A stretch of 56,262 nucleotides of DNA from an uncultured Prevotella sp. (lineage in GTDB: Bacteria; Bacteroidota; Bacteroidia; Bacteroidales; Bacteroidaceae). Below, piece by piece: positions 1 through 8,422 of the stretch (positions are counted from its first letter, which is position 1; every line of letters begins with the position of its first letter). The stretch is from NCBI GenBank assembly GCA_937898715.1, contig CALEKA010000055.1, positions 1 to 56,262 of the forward strand. The letters run 5' to 3'. The notes under the pieces are model-generated. The model ran no database searches. It was not told the origin of the DNA and saw only the letters and a list, made by a program, of their open reading frames with translations. A program made the position numbers and the translations under genes.

Positions 1-55
1 CCCTGGGCTATGAATATCATTGGGCTTTCAGCCCGTCCATTCTAAATCCGAAACT
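1..55. repeat. Right half of the 240-bp palindromic repeat
   Basis: This stretch matches 34621-34676 almost base for base: the end of one hairpin, the hairpin GGGCTTTCAGCCC, then CTAAATCCGAAACT. The window therefore begins inside a copy of the repeat whose complete version is at 34441-34676. See that entry for the structure. The region from 1 to 797 holds no convincing gene. Confidence 0.9.
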
Positions 56-80
56 AGAATTAAGTTAGTGACATACTTAC

Positions 81-115
81 GCCGAGGCGAGGACGCGTAG
101 CCCCCAGAACTGACT
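81..115 (-). repeat. Degenerate REP-like hairpin
   Basis: This is a decayed reverse-orientation copy of the 35-bp REP-like unit described at 17253-17611. It keeps GAGGACGCGT followed by the CCCCCAGAACTG tail, but the stem has lost perfect pairing. It lies a few bases before the left end of compound element A, as a REP copy also does before element B. Confidence 0.75.
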
Positions 116-121
116 AAACAG

Positions 122-540
122 CCCTCGCGCGCACGCACGTATACATACCTTTTTTGCTCCAATTTCTTTCACTGCCGTCACTTATCAATCTTTTCTTTCT
201 GATTATCAGCACATTAAGAAGTGTAAGCATACAAGATTTGCCTACACTTTGCCTGCACTTTTGCCCTCACTCTTTCCCTACCGAGGCGGAACAACGCTTC
301 CATAGGATAATTTTTACAGGTCCTACCACTAATTTTCACACCATCAAGGGGTAATTTTCTCGAGAAGGTACAGAAAAATGCAGTGCAAGGGGAGTGACGG
401 TAAAGGTGCAAGCAAGCTAAGGAGAATATTACAACGTAACATCTTGATTTTCAAAAGCATTAAATCAGCCAGCGGGCAGTAGTGCAAGCAGTTGCATGAG
501 AAATCGACTGTAATGCGCACGGGCATGCGCGCACGCGAGG
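122..540. repeat. Compound repeat element, copy A
   Basis: This is a non-coding element with the architecture also seen at 17626-18196 and 39088-39660. The left terminus is CCTCGCGCGCACGCACG and the right terminus is GCATGCGCGCACGCGAGG, roughly inverted. The left arm (about 240-274) contains CTACACTTTGCCTGCAC. The right arm contains GGTGCAAGCAAGC near 411 and AGTGCAAGCAG near 480. TAATTTT recurs at 308, 330 and 352, an exact 22-bp spacing, as a degenerate version of the arrays in copies B and C. An ACAACGTA motif follows the array, as in copy B. A CTGATTATCAG palindrome near 199 recurs in copy C. I do not recognise the family; function and mobility are unknown. Confidence 0.65.
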
Positions 541-556
541 AAGGAGGTGGAGAAGA

Positions 557-616
557 AGAAAAAGTGTACAGATTGTTCACTCTTTTTGCACCGCCCGATT
601 TTTCATCACAACTTTG
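557..616 (+). promoter_or_regulatory. Hairpin plus outward promoter-like sequence beside element A
   Basis: An imperfect hairpin, AAAAAGTGTACA paired with TGTTCACTCTTTTT, is followed by TTTG at 585-588, a 20-bp spacer and CAACTTTG at 609-616. The pairing and spacing recur at 39688-39745 beside element C. The -7-like box has CA instead of the usual TA, so activity is uncertain. It points toward alaS. Confidence 0.45.
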
Positions 617-734
617 CAGCATGAAGCAGTTTATACTAACCTTTCTACGCCTCCTATGCTGTAGCATCTGCACCGCAGTATCAGGATTTTTCCCCACTTA
701 TGCGAAGACTCGCTCCAAAAACAAGCAAACTTGC

Positions 735-765
735 TTTGCTCTGCCCTCAGATTGCACTATCTTTG
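735..765 (+). promoter_or_regulatory. Promoter of alaS
   Basis: TTTG at 735-738, 19 bp, then TATCTTTG at 758-765 matches the Bacteroidetes primary sigma-factor consensus. Transcription should begin near 771, giving a leader of about 27 nt before the ATG at 798. This placement excludes starts further upstream in the same open frame. Confidence 0.75.
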
Positions 766-797
766 CACTACATTTTAAAAAACAACATACTCATAAT

Positions 798-3425
798 ATG
801 ATGACAGCTAACGAAATCCGCGACTCATACAAGAAATTCTTTGAGTCGAAGGGACACACCATCGTGCCCTCTGCACCGATGGTGATTAAAGACGACCCTA
901 CGCTGATGTTTACCAACGCTGGTATGAACCAGTGGAAGGACATCATCTTGGGACAGCGCGATCCAGAGCCACGCCGCCGTGCCGACTCTCAGAAGTGTCT
1001 CCGCGTAAGCGGTAAACACAACGACCTGGAAGAGGTAGGCCACGATACTTACCACCACACCATGTTCGAGATGCTCGGCAACTGGAGCTTTGGCGACTAC
1101 TTCAAAGAGGGCGCCATCGACTATGCTTGGGAATACCTTGTCGACGTGCTTCACCTCGACCCGAAAGACCTCTACGTGACGGTATTCGAAGGCTCAGAAG
1201 AGGAAGGCCTCAAGCGCGACGACGAAGCTGCCTCATATTGGGCTAAACACGTGCCCGCCGACCACATCATCAACGGCAATAAGCACGACAACTTCTGGGA
1301 AATGGGCGACACGGGTCCCTGCGGACCTTGCTCGGAAATTCACCTCGACAGCCGTACTCCCGAGGAAAAGGCTAAGGTGCCCGGACGCGAACTGGTCAAC
1401 AAGGACGATCCCCAGGTGATCGAAATCTGGAACATCGTGTTCATGCAGTTTGAGCGCAAGGCTAATGGCTCACTCGTGCCCCTGGGCATGAACGTGATCG
1501 ATACGGGTATGGGCTTCGAACGACTCGTACGTGCCATTCAGGGCAAAAACTCCAACTACGACACCGACATTTTCCAGCCTATCATCAAGAAGATTGGCGA
1601 GCTCTCGGGCTTTACGTATGGCAAGGACGAGAAGGTGGACGTGGCCATGCGCGTGATTGCCGACCACTTGCGCGCCATCGCATTCTCTATTGCCGATGGG
1701 CAGCTGCCCTCCAATGCGAAGGCGGGCTATGTGATTCGCCGCATTCTGCGTCGTGCCGTACGCTATGCTTACACCTTCCTCGGACAGCGCGAAGCATTCC
1801 TCTGCCGCCTCGTGCCGACATTGGTAGAAGAGATGGGCGGAGCTTATCCCGAACTCAAAGCGCAGCAGGTGCTCATCGGCCGCGTGATGCAGGAAGAGGA
1901 GGAGAGCTTCCTCCGCACGCTCTCTACGGGTATCAACATGCTCGAGGGCGTGATCAGCCAGACTAAGCAGGAGGGCAAGAAGACCGTCGATGGCGAAAAG
2001 GCTTTCACGCTCTTCGATACTTACGGCTTCCCGCTCGACCTCACCGAGCTGATATGCCACGAAAATGGTCTCGAGGTGGACGAAGAGGGATTCAACACCG
2101 AGATGCAGAAGCAGAAGGAGCGCGCACGCAACGCTGCCGCTGTGGAGACCGACGACTGGGTGATCCTCCGCGAGGGCGAAACGCAATTCCTCGGATGGGA
2201 CCTCACCGACTGTGACTGCCACATCCTGCGCTACCGCCGCGTGCAGCAGAAGAAGCAGACTTACTTCGAGCTCGTGCTCGACCAGACTCCCTTCTACGCT
2301 GAAATGGGTGGTCAGGTAGGCGATCAGGGCGTGCTCGTAGATGGCGACGAGAAGATCGAAATCTTCGATACGAAGCGCGAGAACAACTTGCCTATCCATC
2401 TCACTAAGAAGCTCCCCACGAATCCCGAAGCTACCTTCCATGCCGAGGTGAACATTAAGTTCCGCCGCGGCAGCGAGGCCAACCATACTGCTACTCACCT
2501 GCTCGACCAAGCCCTGCGCGAAGTGCTCGGCTCACACGTGGAGCAGAAGGGTTCGCTCGTCACCCCGGATTATCTCCGCTTCGACTTCTCTCACTTCCAG
2601 AAAGTCAGTCCCGAAGAACTTCGCCAGGTGGAGCGCATCGTCAATCGCCGCATTCGCGAAGACATACCCTTGCAGGATCATCGCGACGTGCCCATGGACG
2701 AGGCTAAGAAGCTCGGCGCTATCGCACTCTTCGGCGAGAAGTATGGCGACAAGGTGCGCGTAGTGCAGTTTGGCAAGAGCGTAGAGTTCTGCGGTGGTTG
2801 CCACGCCAAGAGCACAGGCCGTATCGGATTGCTCCGCATCATTAGCGAAAGCAGCGTGGCCGCTGGTGTGCGCCGTATAGAGGCCATCACGGGCGAGGCT
2901 GCCGAAGAGAGCGTATACAGCATGCAGGATATGCTCACAGGCTTGAAGTCGTTCTTCAACAATGCGAAGGACCTCACCTCTGTGATCAAGAAGACCATCG
3001 AGGAGAACGACGGACTGAAGAAGCAGGTGGAAGGCTACGTGAAGGAGAAGCTCGCCGAGACGCGCGACCGCCTCGTAAAGAATGCAGAAGACGTTGACGG
3101 CGTGAAACTCGTGAAGTGTGTAATCCCCACAGCCATCGAGCCCAACGCCGTGAAGGACCTTGCATTCCAGATCGCTGGCACACTGCCCAACGATACGCTC
3201 TGCGTGCTCGGTTCTACTCACGAGGGCAAGCCTTTGCTCACCGTGATGATTAGCAAGAACCTCGTAGAGAGCCGCAAGCTCAATGCGGGTCAGCTCGTGC
3301 GCGAAGCCGCTAAGCTCATCAAGGGCGGCGGCGGCGGTGCTCCCCACTTCGCTACTGCTGGCGGTAAAGACGCTACCGGCCTTGAAGACGCTGTGAAGAA
3401 GGTGGTAGAGCTGGCACTGGCCTAA
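798..3425 (+). CDS. alaS: Alanine--tRNA ligase
   Basis: This enzyme charges tRNA-Ala with alanine in the cytosol and edits mischarged Ser/Gly-tRNA-Ala. The 875-residue product has the usual family length and order: class II catalytic core at the N-terminus (starting TANEIRDSYKKFFESKGH), tRNA-recognition region, editing domain, and C-terminal domain ending in a GGGG segment (KGGGGGAPHFATAGG). The editing-site zinc ligands are visible as HTATH (about residues 563-567) and CGGCH (about 665-669). The frame stays open back to 492, but homology begins at 798 and a good promoter lies at 735-765, so I start there. ATG codons are doubled at 798 and 801; either could be used. A strong terminator follows directly, so the gene is monocistronic. 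Confidence 0.97.
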   Translation: MMTANEIRDSYKKFFESKGHTIVPSAPMVIKDDPTLMFTNAGMNQWKDIILGQRDPEPRRRADSQKCLRVSGKHNDLEEVGHDTYHHTMFEMLGNWSFGDYFKEGAIDYAWEYLVDVLHLDPKDLYVTVFEGSEEEGLKRDDEAASYWAKHVPADHIINGNKHDNFWEMGDTGPCGPCSEIHLDSRTPEEKAKVPGRELVNKDDPQVIEIWNIVFMQFERKANGSLVPLGMNVIDTGMGFERLVRAIQGKNSNYDTDIFQPIIKKIGELSGFTYGKDEKVDVAMRVIADHLRAIAFSIADGQLPSNAKAGYVIRRILRRAVRYAYTFLGQREAFLCRLVPTLVEEMGGAYPELKAQQVLIGRVMQEEEESFLRTLSTGINMLEGVISQTKQEGKKTVDGEKAFTLFDTYGFPLDLTELICHENGLEVDEEGFNTEMQKQKERARNAAAVETDDWVILREGETQFLGWDLTDCDCHILRYRRVQQKKQTYFELVLDQTPFYAEMGGQVGDQGVLVDGDEKIEIFDTKRENNLPIHLTKKLPTNPEATFHAEVNIKFRRGSEANHTATHLLDQALREVLGSHVEQKGSLVTPDYLRFDFSHFQKVSPEELRQVERIVNRRIREDIPLQDHRDVPMDEAKKLGAIALFGEKYGDKVRVVQFGKSVEFCGGCHAKSTGRIGLLRIISESSVAAGVRRIEAITGEAAEESVYSMQDMLTGLKSFFNNAKDLTSVIKKTIEENDGLKKQVEGYVKEKLAETRDRLVKNAEDVDGVKLVKCVIPTAIEPNAVKDLAFQIAGTLPNDTLCVLGSTHEGKPLLTVMISKNLVESRKLNAGQLVREAAKLIKGGGGGAPHFATAGGKDATGLEDAVKKVVELALA

Positions 3426-3445
3426 TCACTGCCTCATATATTACC

Positions 3446-3490
3446 GAAAAGAGCCTATAGGACATGAATCCTATAGGCTCTTTTCTTTGT
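3446..3490 (+). terminator. Rho-independent terminator of alaS
   Basis: Perfect arms GAAAAGAGCCTATAGGA (3446-3462) and TCCTATAGGCTCTTTTC (3469-3485) enclose a 6-nt loop and run into a T-rich stretch. The A-rich 5' arm may also let it work for the convergent YecH-like gene. Confidence 0.9.
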
Positions 3491-3519
3491 TATACCCAAT
3501 AATATAGAATAGCTCCTCC

Positions 3520-3753
3520 TTAATGCTTGCAGACCTTGCTCGCATCAACGGTAAAGCCATCGGTCTCAGCAGGCATAAACTTGCCTTTGGCATAGAGGAA
3601 GTCGACAAGCTCAGCAGCCGTCATGTCAGTGGCAGAGCAGGTATAGAATCGCTCCTCCTTGCCAAAGCGGGCTTGGATGGCATCTACAAGTTCTTGCTTA
3701 CTTACGTAAGCATTTCCCTCCATCATGTGGAGTACTTCGTGTCCGTGTGTCAT
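3520..3753 (-). CDS. YecH-family putative metal-binding protein
   Basis: The 77-residue product matches the YecH family (DUF2492) along its whole length. It opens with HGHEVLHMM, has a middle segment RFGKEERFYTCSATDMTA, and ends in VCKH. The conserved His and Cys residues are why the family is thought to bind metal; its cellular role is unknown to me. It faces alaS convergently. A 19-bp inverted repeat lies just upstream, between it and the next minus-strand gene. Confidence 0.85.
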   Translation of the reverse strand: MTHGHEVLHMMEGNAYVSKQELVDAIQARFGKEERFYTCSATDMTAAELVDFLYAKGKFMPAETDGFTVDASKVCKH

Positions 3754-3783
3754 ATCATTTTGCTTTAGAGGTTTTGAATTTTT

Positions 3784-3858
3784 AGGTTATAAGGTTATAA
3801 AGGATCCATTCAGCACATGCATTTATGATGAAAAAGTAACTTTATAACCTTATAACCT
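3784..3858. repeat. Inverted repeat of AGGTTATA units
   Basis: A 19-bp arm built from AGGTTATAAGGTTATAAAG (3784-3802) is repeated in perfect reverse complement at 3840-3858, with 37 bp between. A single arm-like copy (TTAGGTTATAAAGTTA) recurs near 8394, upstream of the TetR gene's 3' end. It may act as a terminator or processing hairpin for the small gene at 3876-4163. Confidence 0.7.
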
Positions 3859-3875
3859 CATAACTAAAAACTATG

Positions 3876-4163
3876 TTACCACACTCTCATCTCCACCTCG
3901 ACATTAGGCCAATGGGGCTGGTAGATGAGTTCGAGAGGCTGACCACCCACCCCACTCCAGTCGACGCTGCGTAGCGCACCAAAATTGGGTTTACCAAAGT
4001 CGAACGAACGGCCGTAGAGCAACAAGGCTCGACGCCCCTCGTCGATGGTCCAAAGGCCGCCGCCGTTGGGACACGTCTCGCCAGCACGCAAAAGATCGCG
4101 GTGCAGATAGACGTGGCCAAAGCGGAGCACACCTTCTTGGGTGATGATGAATTTCTGATACAT
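3876..4163 (-). CDS. Small protein of unknown function
   Basis: The frame encodes 95 residues rich in aromatic residues and glycine (for example GGGLWTIDEG, SVDWSGVGGQPLEL). There is no signal peptide or membrane segment, and I recognise no family. It has an ATG start and lies between the beta-galactosidase and the YecH-like gene, all on the minus strand. A hairpin at 4179-4230 separates it from the beta-galactosidase, so it may have its own promoter. Coding is supported only by position and regular spacing. An overlapping 81-codon frame is less likely. Confidence 0.6.
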   Translation of the reverse strand: MYQKFIITQEGVLRFGHVYLHRDLLRAGETCPNGGGLWTIDEGRRALLLYGRSFDFGKPNFGALRSVDWSGVGGQPLELIYQPHWPNVEVEMRVW

Positions 4164-4178
4164 TTTTCTTAAAACAAT

Positions 4179-4230
4179 ACGCGTTGGTGGAATTCGTAAA
4201 TCAGTTCTGACAAGATTTCCACCAACGCGT
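4179..4230. repeat. AACGCGTTGG hairpin, short copy
   Basis: Arms ACGCGTTGGTGGAA (4179-4192) and TTCCACCAACGCGT (4217-4230) pair perfectly around a 24-nt loop, ten bases after the beta-galactosidase stop codon. A longer hairpin with the same outer sequence lies directly after the ilvA stop codon at 20828-20972. Both therefore sit where a terminator is expected, though the U-tract is weak. Confidence 0.75.
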
Positions 4231-4241
4231 TAAAGGAATAA

Positions 4242-7200
4242 TTACTTCTTAGAGATGCGCACCTTGTAAGTGAGCACGTGGTTGGGCACGCAGAACATGG
4301 GCAGTGTGCCCACATCCTGTCCGCACGAAGCGTTGCCTATACCGCGCATCCAAGCATCGAGGTGAAGCACGTTGTGGGCTTTGGGCTGGAGTTCCCAGTA
4401 GTGCTTGGCATTCATCAGTTCTTCGTCAGTATAAGGGATGAGCGAGAAGTTTACGCGACCCTCCGTCTGCATCTTCACGCCGAAGCCCTTGCCATCAGTG
4501 AGGGTGAGTTCACGGAGTTCTTCGCGGTTGCCCGTAGTCTGCGGCTTCATGTTGGGCTCTACCATGGCGGCAGGCGTGGTGGTGTAACGGCCAGCCACTA
4601 CGCCATCGCGACGGTCGCAAGCGTTCTCCCAAGGGCCAAGTGCATAGTAGTCTACGTGAGAGAGTGCAGAATCGATCAAGCATACGAGACCCGCACGGCG
4701 GAGGTCGCCCGTATGAGGAGTGAGGCGCACGTCCATGTCGACGATGCCTTGCGGATAGAGGGTATAGTTGATCTCAGTGTCGCAGAGTGAACCCTTGCGG
4801 GTGGTCTTCACCACGGTGTTGCCGTCCTCCTGCTCCACCTTGATGGTGCCCTTGGGCTGAAGGCCATTGGCGGTGTAGCCGTAACGATCGTTTTCTATCC
4901 AGCGATGGTTGCTATACTCAAAGCCGGCTTGGTCGGCCAAGATGTTTCGACCACCGAGGGCGAGGCTCGTGAGGCGAGCGGTCTCGTTGTCGAAGGTGAG
5001 CTGCACGCGCTCGTTGCCGATGATGGTCTGATCAAGCGAGAGCGTCTGAAGCATCTCGGGCGCCTTAGCGTCGGCTTTGATGGTGGGCAGATTGCCGCGC
5101 TCGCAGAGTGTATACTGCTTCGTGGCTGCCACGTGGCCAGCTGCGGCATAGTGCTGAGCTGCGCGGAATGAGGTGCGAAGCGTGAGGAGCACTTCTGTGC
5201 CTGCTATTTCGGCATTGACAAGATCGGCCTTAGCGAGTTTGAGCGTAAGCGTGGTGCTATCGCCAGGAAGCACTGAGGGGAGCTTCACGCTCTTCGCGCT
5301 TACGGTGTAGCCATTTTTCACCACTTCGTAGCGCAGGTCGAGGTCCTTCAAGTTTTGGAAAGCGTAGCCGTTCTTCACGGTGACGGTAGCTGTATTCTTT
5401 GCCTTATCGACATGGTCGAGATGGAACTTCACATACTGATGAGCTGCCTTTACTTCGGCAAGTTTGGCACTCTCTTGGCGCAGACCGTTGATGATACCAT
5501 TGCAGCAGAAGTTGCCCTGATGAGGACCGGGGTAGTCGTAGCCCGTGGTGAGGCGATAGATGCCCTTCTTCATGAGTTGAGGATCGAAGATGGACTGGTC
5601 CACCCAGTCCCAGATACAACCACCGATGGTAGCGTTGGAATGCTCTATGCTGTTCCAGTACTGATCGAGATTGCCGATGGCATTACCCATAGCGTGAGCG
5701 TACTCACAGATAAACATGGGTTTGTCGAGGCCCGACGTGTTCTGGCTCATCCAAGCCATGCCGGGGTACATCTTCGAATAGAAATCAGAGTAGCGTTCGC
5801 CACCATAGGGCTTGCTGATACGCGTTCCTTCATAGTGTACAGGACGCGAGTCGAGCTTCTTGGCGGCTTCGTAGCAGTACTTAAAGTTTTCACCAGCACC
5901 AGCTTCGTTACCAAGGCTCCAGATGACCACGCTGGGGTGGTTGCGGTCGCGCAGCACCATGCGGTCTATACGATCGACAAAAGCAGGAATCCAACTCTTG
6001 CGATCGGAGATGCTCTGGTTGGCATGATCTTCGAGGTCGGCTTCGTCTACGGTATAGAGGCCGTAGTAATCATACATGGCATACATGCGCGCATCGTTGG
6101 GATAGTGCGAGGTGCGGATGGTGTTGATGTTGTTCTGCTTCATTAGGGTCACGTCGCGCAACATTTCGTCTACAGTTACGGCACGACCATGCTTGGCTGA
6201 TGTATCGTGACGATTCACGCCCTTGAGGAACACGCGCTTACCATTCACATAGAGCAGAGAATTCTTTACCTCTACCTTGCGCAAGCCTATCTTCGTAGAG
6301 AAGGCCATCTCGTCACGACCCTGTTCGTCCTGCTGGATGATACGCAGGGTGTAGAGATTGGGGAGTTCGGCACTCCAAAGCTCAGCGTTGGGCACGTCGA
6401 GTTTGATGTTGGCTTGCGAACCATCAGCACCGCTCATCTCTACGCGGTCTTCTTGAATTTCTACACCCTTGGGGTTGAAGATCTTGGCCACGATAGTCTT
6501 CTTACCACCGAGGTTATCACGATTGTCGAGCGTGAGCTGCACGTTGACGGTGGCATCGGCCACATTGTTGCCGTCAATGCTCACGTCGGAAGTGACATAG
6601 TGGTCGCGAACGGCCATCTTGGGGGTATTGTAGAGATAGACTTCACGGAAGATACCGCTCATGCGGAACATGTCCTGACACTCCAAGTAGGAACCATCGC
6701 TCCAACGGAACACTTGTACTGCCAGACGATTGTCGGTACCTGGCTTTAGGTAACGGGTGATGTCGAACTCTGATACGTTGTTGGAGCCTTGCGTATAGCC
6801 CACATACTGGCCATTGAGCCATACGAAGGCGGCGCTGTAGATACCACCGAAGTGGATGAAGGTGCGGCGGCCATCCCAGTCGGCAGGCACCTTGAAGGTG
6901 CGCACATAGGAGCCCACGGGATCGATGCCATAGTTCTTACCTCCATCATTGTAGCCCGGACGAGCCTTAATGAATGGAGGCGTGTTGGCATGAGGATACT
7001 CCACATTGCAGTAGAGGGGCTTGTCATAGCCCTGCATCTCCCAGTTGGAGGGCACAGGGATGGTGTCCCACTGGCTCACGTCGTAGCCGTCTTTCCAGAA
7101 GTCGAGCGGGCGCTGCGAGGGTTCGGGCACGAAATGGAATTTCCACGTGCCGTTGAGCGACAGGTAACGATCAGTCTGTGGCTGCGTCCAGGGGGTATTG

Positions 7201-8249
7201 TAATAGGCTTGGTCGGCAAGCATTTCTTTCTCGCTGTTGTAAGGAAGATAGGTAGCGACACCCTTTTCTTTGTTCTCGGCAAAGATGGTTTCATCCTCCC
7301 AATAGGGTGATTTAATCTTGGGCTTCTCTACCTGCTCGAAGGTGAACCAAGCTTCCTTGTCCTTAGCATTGTAGGCAATCAGCTTGAGCTGACCATTCTT
7401 CAGCGCATACATCTTGCTGCCTTTAGCTTGACCAGCAGAGCGAATGATGTAGGTGCCGAGTTGACCAGCTACGGGCTCAAACTTAAACTGGGCATTGTTC
7501 CACACACCATCCTGCGCAGGCCACTGCAGCAGGTAGTCGATGGAAGCGTTGTTGCCACCATCGTCGAAGTTTTGAGTATAGAAGGCATTAGCTACCACGC
7601 GACGATCGAGGTCGAGCATCTTGATGTTCCAGTACTGACCGCGATTGCCATTATCAGCCTTTTCGCCTACGATACGGGCATTGTTCTCACCCGAATCGCC
7701 GTTGCCAAGCACCCAGTCGGGATATTGCACCGAACGGATACGATAGGTCAAATCGTTGTCGAAACCTGAATGAGTGGCTTCTACTATGGAGAATTGCGCT
7801 GCCTTATTACCCGAAGCTTTAGCACGTTCTATCAATACGATTTTCGAGCCTTGGGCAGCAGCTGCCATCTGCGGACGGTTGGTCGGGACGAGAATCACGT
7901 ACTTGCCATCAGCCTCAACCTTCCATAGCTGCGCTTCGTCCGAACCATTGTTTTCTCCCTCTTCTACGGCGTTGCCCTCAGTACGGACGGCTTTATTGGT
8001 AAAGGGGTTAATAAATCGCCAAGAGCCCGACAGCTCGTTGGCCGTAAAGTGCTGACCAGCATTGTCTTCATTAAGTTTTGACAATTCCAGCCCACCCTTA
8101 CCATTCTCGCCCAGTGCAAGCCCCTTTGCTGCATTTACCAGATGGTAAAGCGCACCGGGCTTAAAATTCTGAGCCTGCACGCCCAACACGCCACATGCCA
8201 AGAGCACGAGGAGCATCAAGCAATGCTTGAAGTTTGTTGTCATCTTCAT
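4242..8249 (-). CDS. Secreted GH2 beta-galactosidase (LacZ-like)
   Basis: The 1335-residue product is much longer than E. coli LacZ (about 1020). Residues 1-26 form a signal peptide ending GVQAQ, so the enzyme is exported. Residues 27 to about 330 look like a beta-trefoil or ricin-like glycan-binding region (YHLVN, LWKVEADGKYVI). The LacZ-type core follows: sugar-binding domain (SLNGTWKFHF), TIM barrel with acid/base Glu about 782 in SLGNEAG and nucleophile Glu about 849 in FICEYAHAMGN, then the C-terminal beta-sandwich. It probably hydrolyses terminal beta-galactosides of dietary or host glycans in the periplasm or at the cell surface. It stands alone, with no SusC/D pair nearby. A 23-24-bp direct-repeat array fills its leader. 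The substrate is inferred from family only. Confidence 0.93.
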   Translation of the reverse strand: MKMTTNFKHCLMLLVLLACGVLGVQAQNFKPGALYHLVNAAKGLALGENGKGGLELSKLNEDNAGQHFTANELSGSWRFINPFTNKAVRTEGNAVEEGENNGSDEAQLWKVEADGKYVILVPTNRPQMAAAAQGSKIVLIERAKASGNKAAQFSIVEATHSGFDNDLTYRIRSVQYPDWVLGNGDSGENNARIVGEKADNGNRGQYWNIKMLDLDRRVVANAFYTQNFDDGGNNASIDYLLQWPAQDGVWNNAQFKFEPVAGQLGTYIIRSAGQAKGSKMYALKNGQLKLIAYNAKDKEAWFTFEQVEKPKIKSPYWEDETIFAENKEKGVATYLPYNSEKEMLADQAYYNTPWTQPQTDRYLSLNGTWKFHFVPEPSQRPLDFWKDGYDVSQWDTIPVPSNWEMQGYDKPLYCNVEYPHANTPPFIKARPGYNDGGKNYGIDPVGSYVRTFKVPADWDGRRTFIHFGGIYSAAFVWLNGQYVGYTQGSNNVSEFDITRYLKPGTDNRLAVQVFRWSDGSYLECQDMFRMSGIFREVYLYNTPKMAVRDHYVTSDVSIDGNNVADATVNVQLTLDNRDNLGGKKTIVAKIFNPKGVEIQEDRVEMSGADGSQANIKLDVPNAELWSAELPNLYTLRIIQQDEQGRDEMAFSTKIGLRKVEVKNSLLYVNGKRVFLKGVNRHDTSAKHGRAVTVDEMLRDVTLMKQNNINTIRTSHYPNDARMYAMYDYYGLYTVDEADLEDHANQSISDRKSWIPAFVDRIDRMVLRDRNHPSVVIWSLGNEAGAGENFKYCYEAAKKLDSRPVHYEGTRISKPYGGERYSDFYSKMYPGMAWMSQNTSGLDKPMFICEYAHAMGNAIGNLDQYWNSIEHSNATIGGCIWDWVDQSIFDPQLMKKGIYRLTTGYDYPGPHQGNFCCNGIINGLRQESAKLAEVKAAHQYVKFHLDHVDKAKNTATVTVKNGYAFQNLKDLDLRYEVVKNGYTVSAKSVKLPSVLPGDSTTLTLKLAKADLVNAEIAGTEVLLTLRTSFRAAQHYAAAGHVAATKQYTLCERGNLPTIKADAKAPEMLQTLSLDQTIIGNERVQLTFDNETARLTSLALGGRNILADQAGFEYSNHRWIENDRYGYTANGLQPKGTIKVEQEDGNTVVKTTRKGSLCDTEINYTLYPQGIVDMDVRLTPHTGDLRRAGLVCLIDSALSHVDYYALGPWENACDRRDGVVAGRYTTTPAAMVEPNMKPQTTGNREELRELTLTDGKGFGVKMQTEGRVNFSLIPYTDEELMNAKHYWELQPKAHNVLHLDAWMRGIGNASCGQDVGTLPMFCVPNHVLTYKVRISKK

Positions 8250-8280
8250 AGGTGTGATTGTATTATTATATTATTGTTTT

Positions 8281-8360
8281 CTAAGAGTGATGCAAGATTG
8301 TATTCTAAGAGTGATGAAAGATTCTTTCTAAGAGTGATGCAACATTCTTTCTAAGAGTAA
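8281..8360. repeat. Direct repeats in the beta-galactosidase leader
   Basis: CTAAGAGTGATG begins at 8281, 8305 and 8328, with a partial fourth copy (CTAAGAGTAA) at 8351, giving periods of 24, 23 and 23 bp. The array lies between the beta-galactosidase start (8249) and the end of the TetR gene (8423), in the leader or promoter region of the galactosidase. It could be an operator array or a slippage product; nothing visible distinguishes these. Confidence 0.8.
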
Positions 8361-8422
8361 GCCCTGTTATTTAGGACGCTCTCTTTCGTTTTTTAGGTTA
8401 TAAAGTTACGATTTCTATAGAG

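Noticed and set aside
122..540. A transposon or insertion sequence with a coding region at element A, B or C
   Set aside because: No transposase or recombinase reading frame occurs in or next to any copy, and target-site duplications could not be identified by eye.
492..797. An in-frame upstream extension of alaS, including a signal-peptide-like stretch beginning at the ATG at 621
   Set aside because: It overlaps element A and the alaS promoter at 735-765, AlaRS homology begins at 798, and an exported AlaRS makes no biological sense.
1470..2510. A 346-codon minus-strand open frame inside alaS
   Set aside because: It is antisense to a complete AlaRS and shows no family motif; long antisense frames are common in GC-balanced coding sequence.
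5355..6146. A 263-codon plus-strand open frame inside the beta-galactosidase gene
   Set aside because: It is antisense to the catalytic domain with no recognisable homology.
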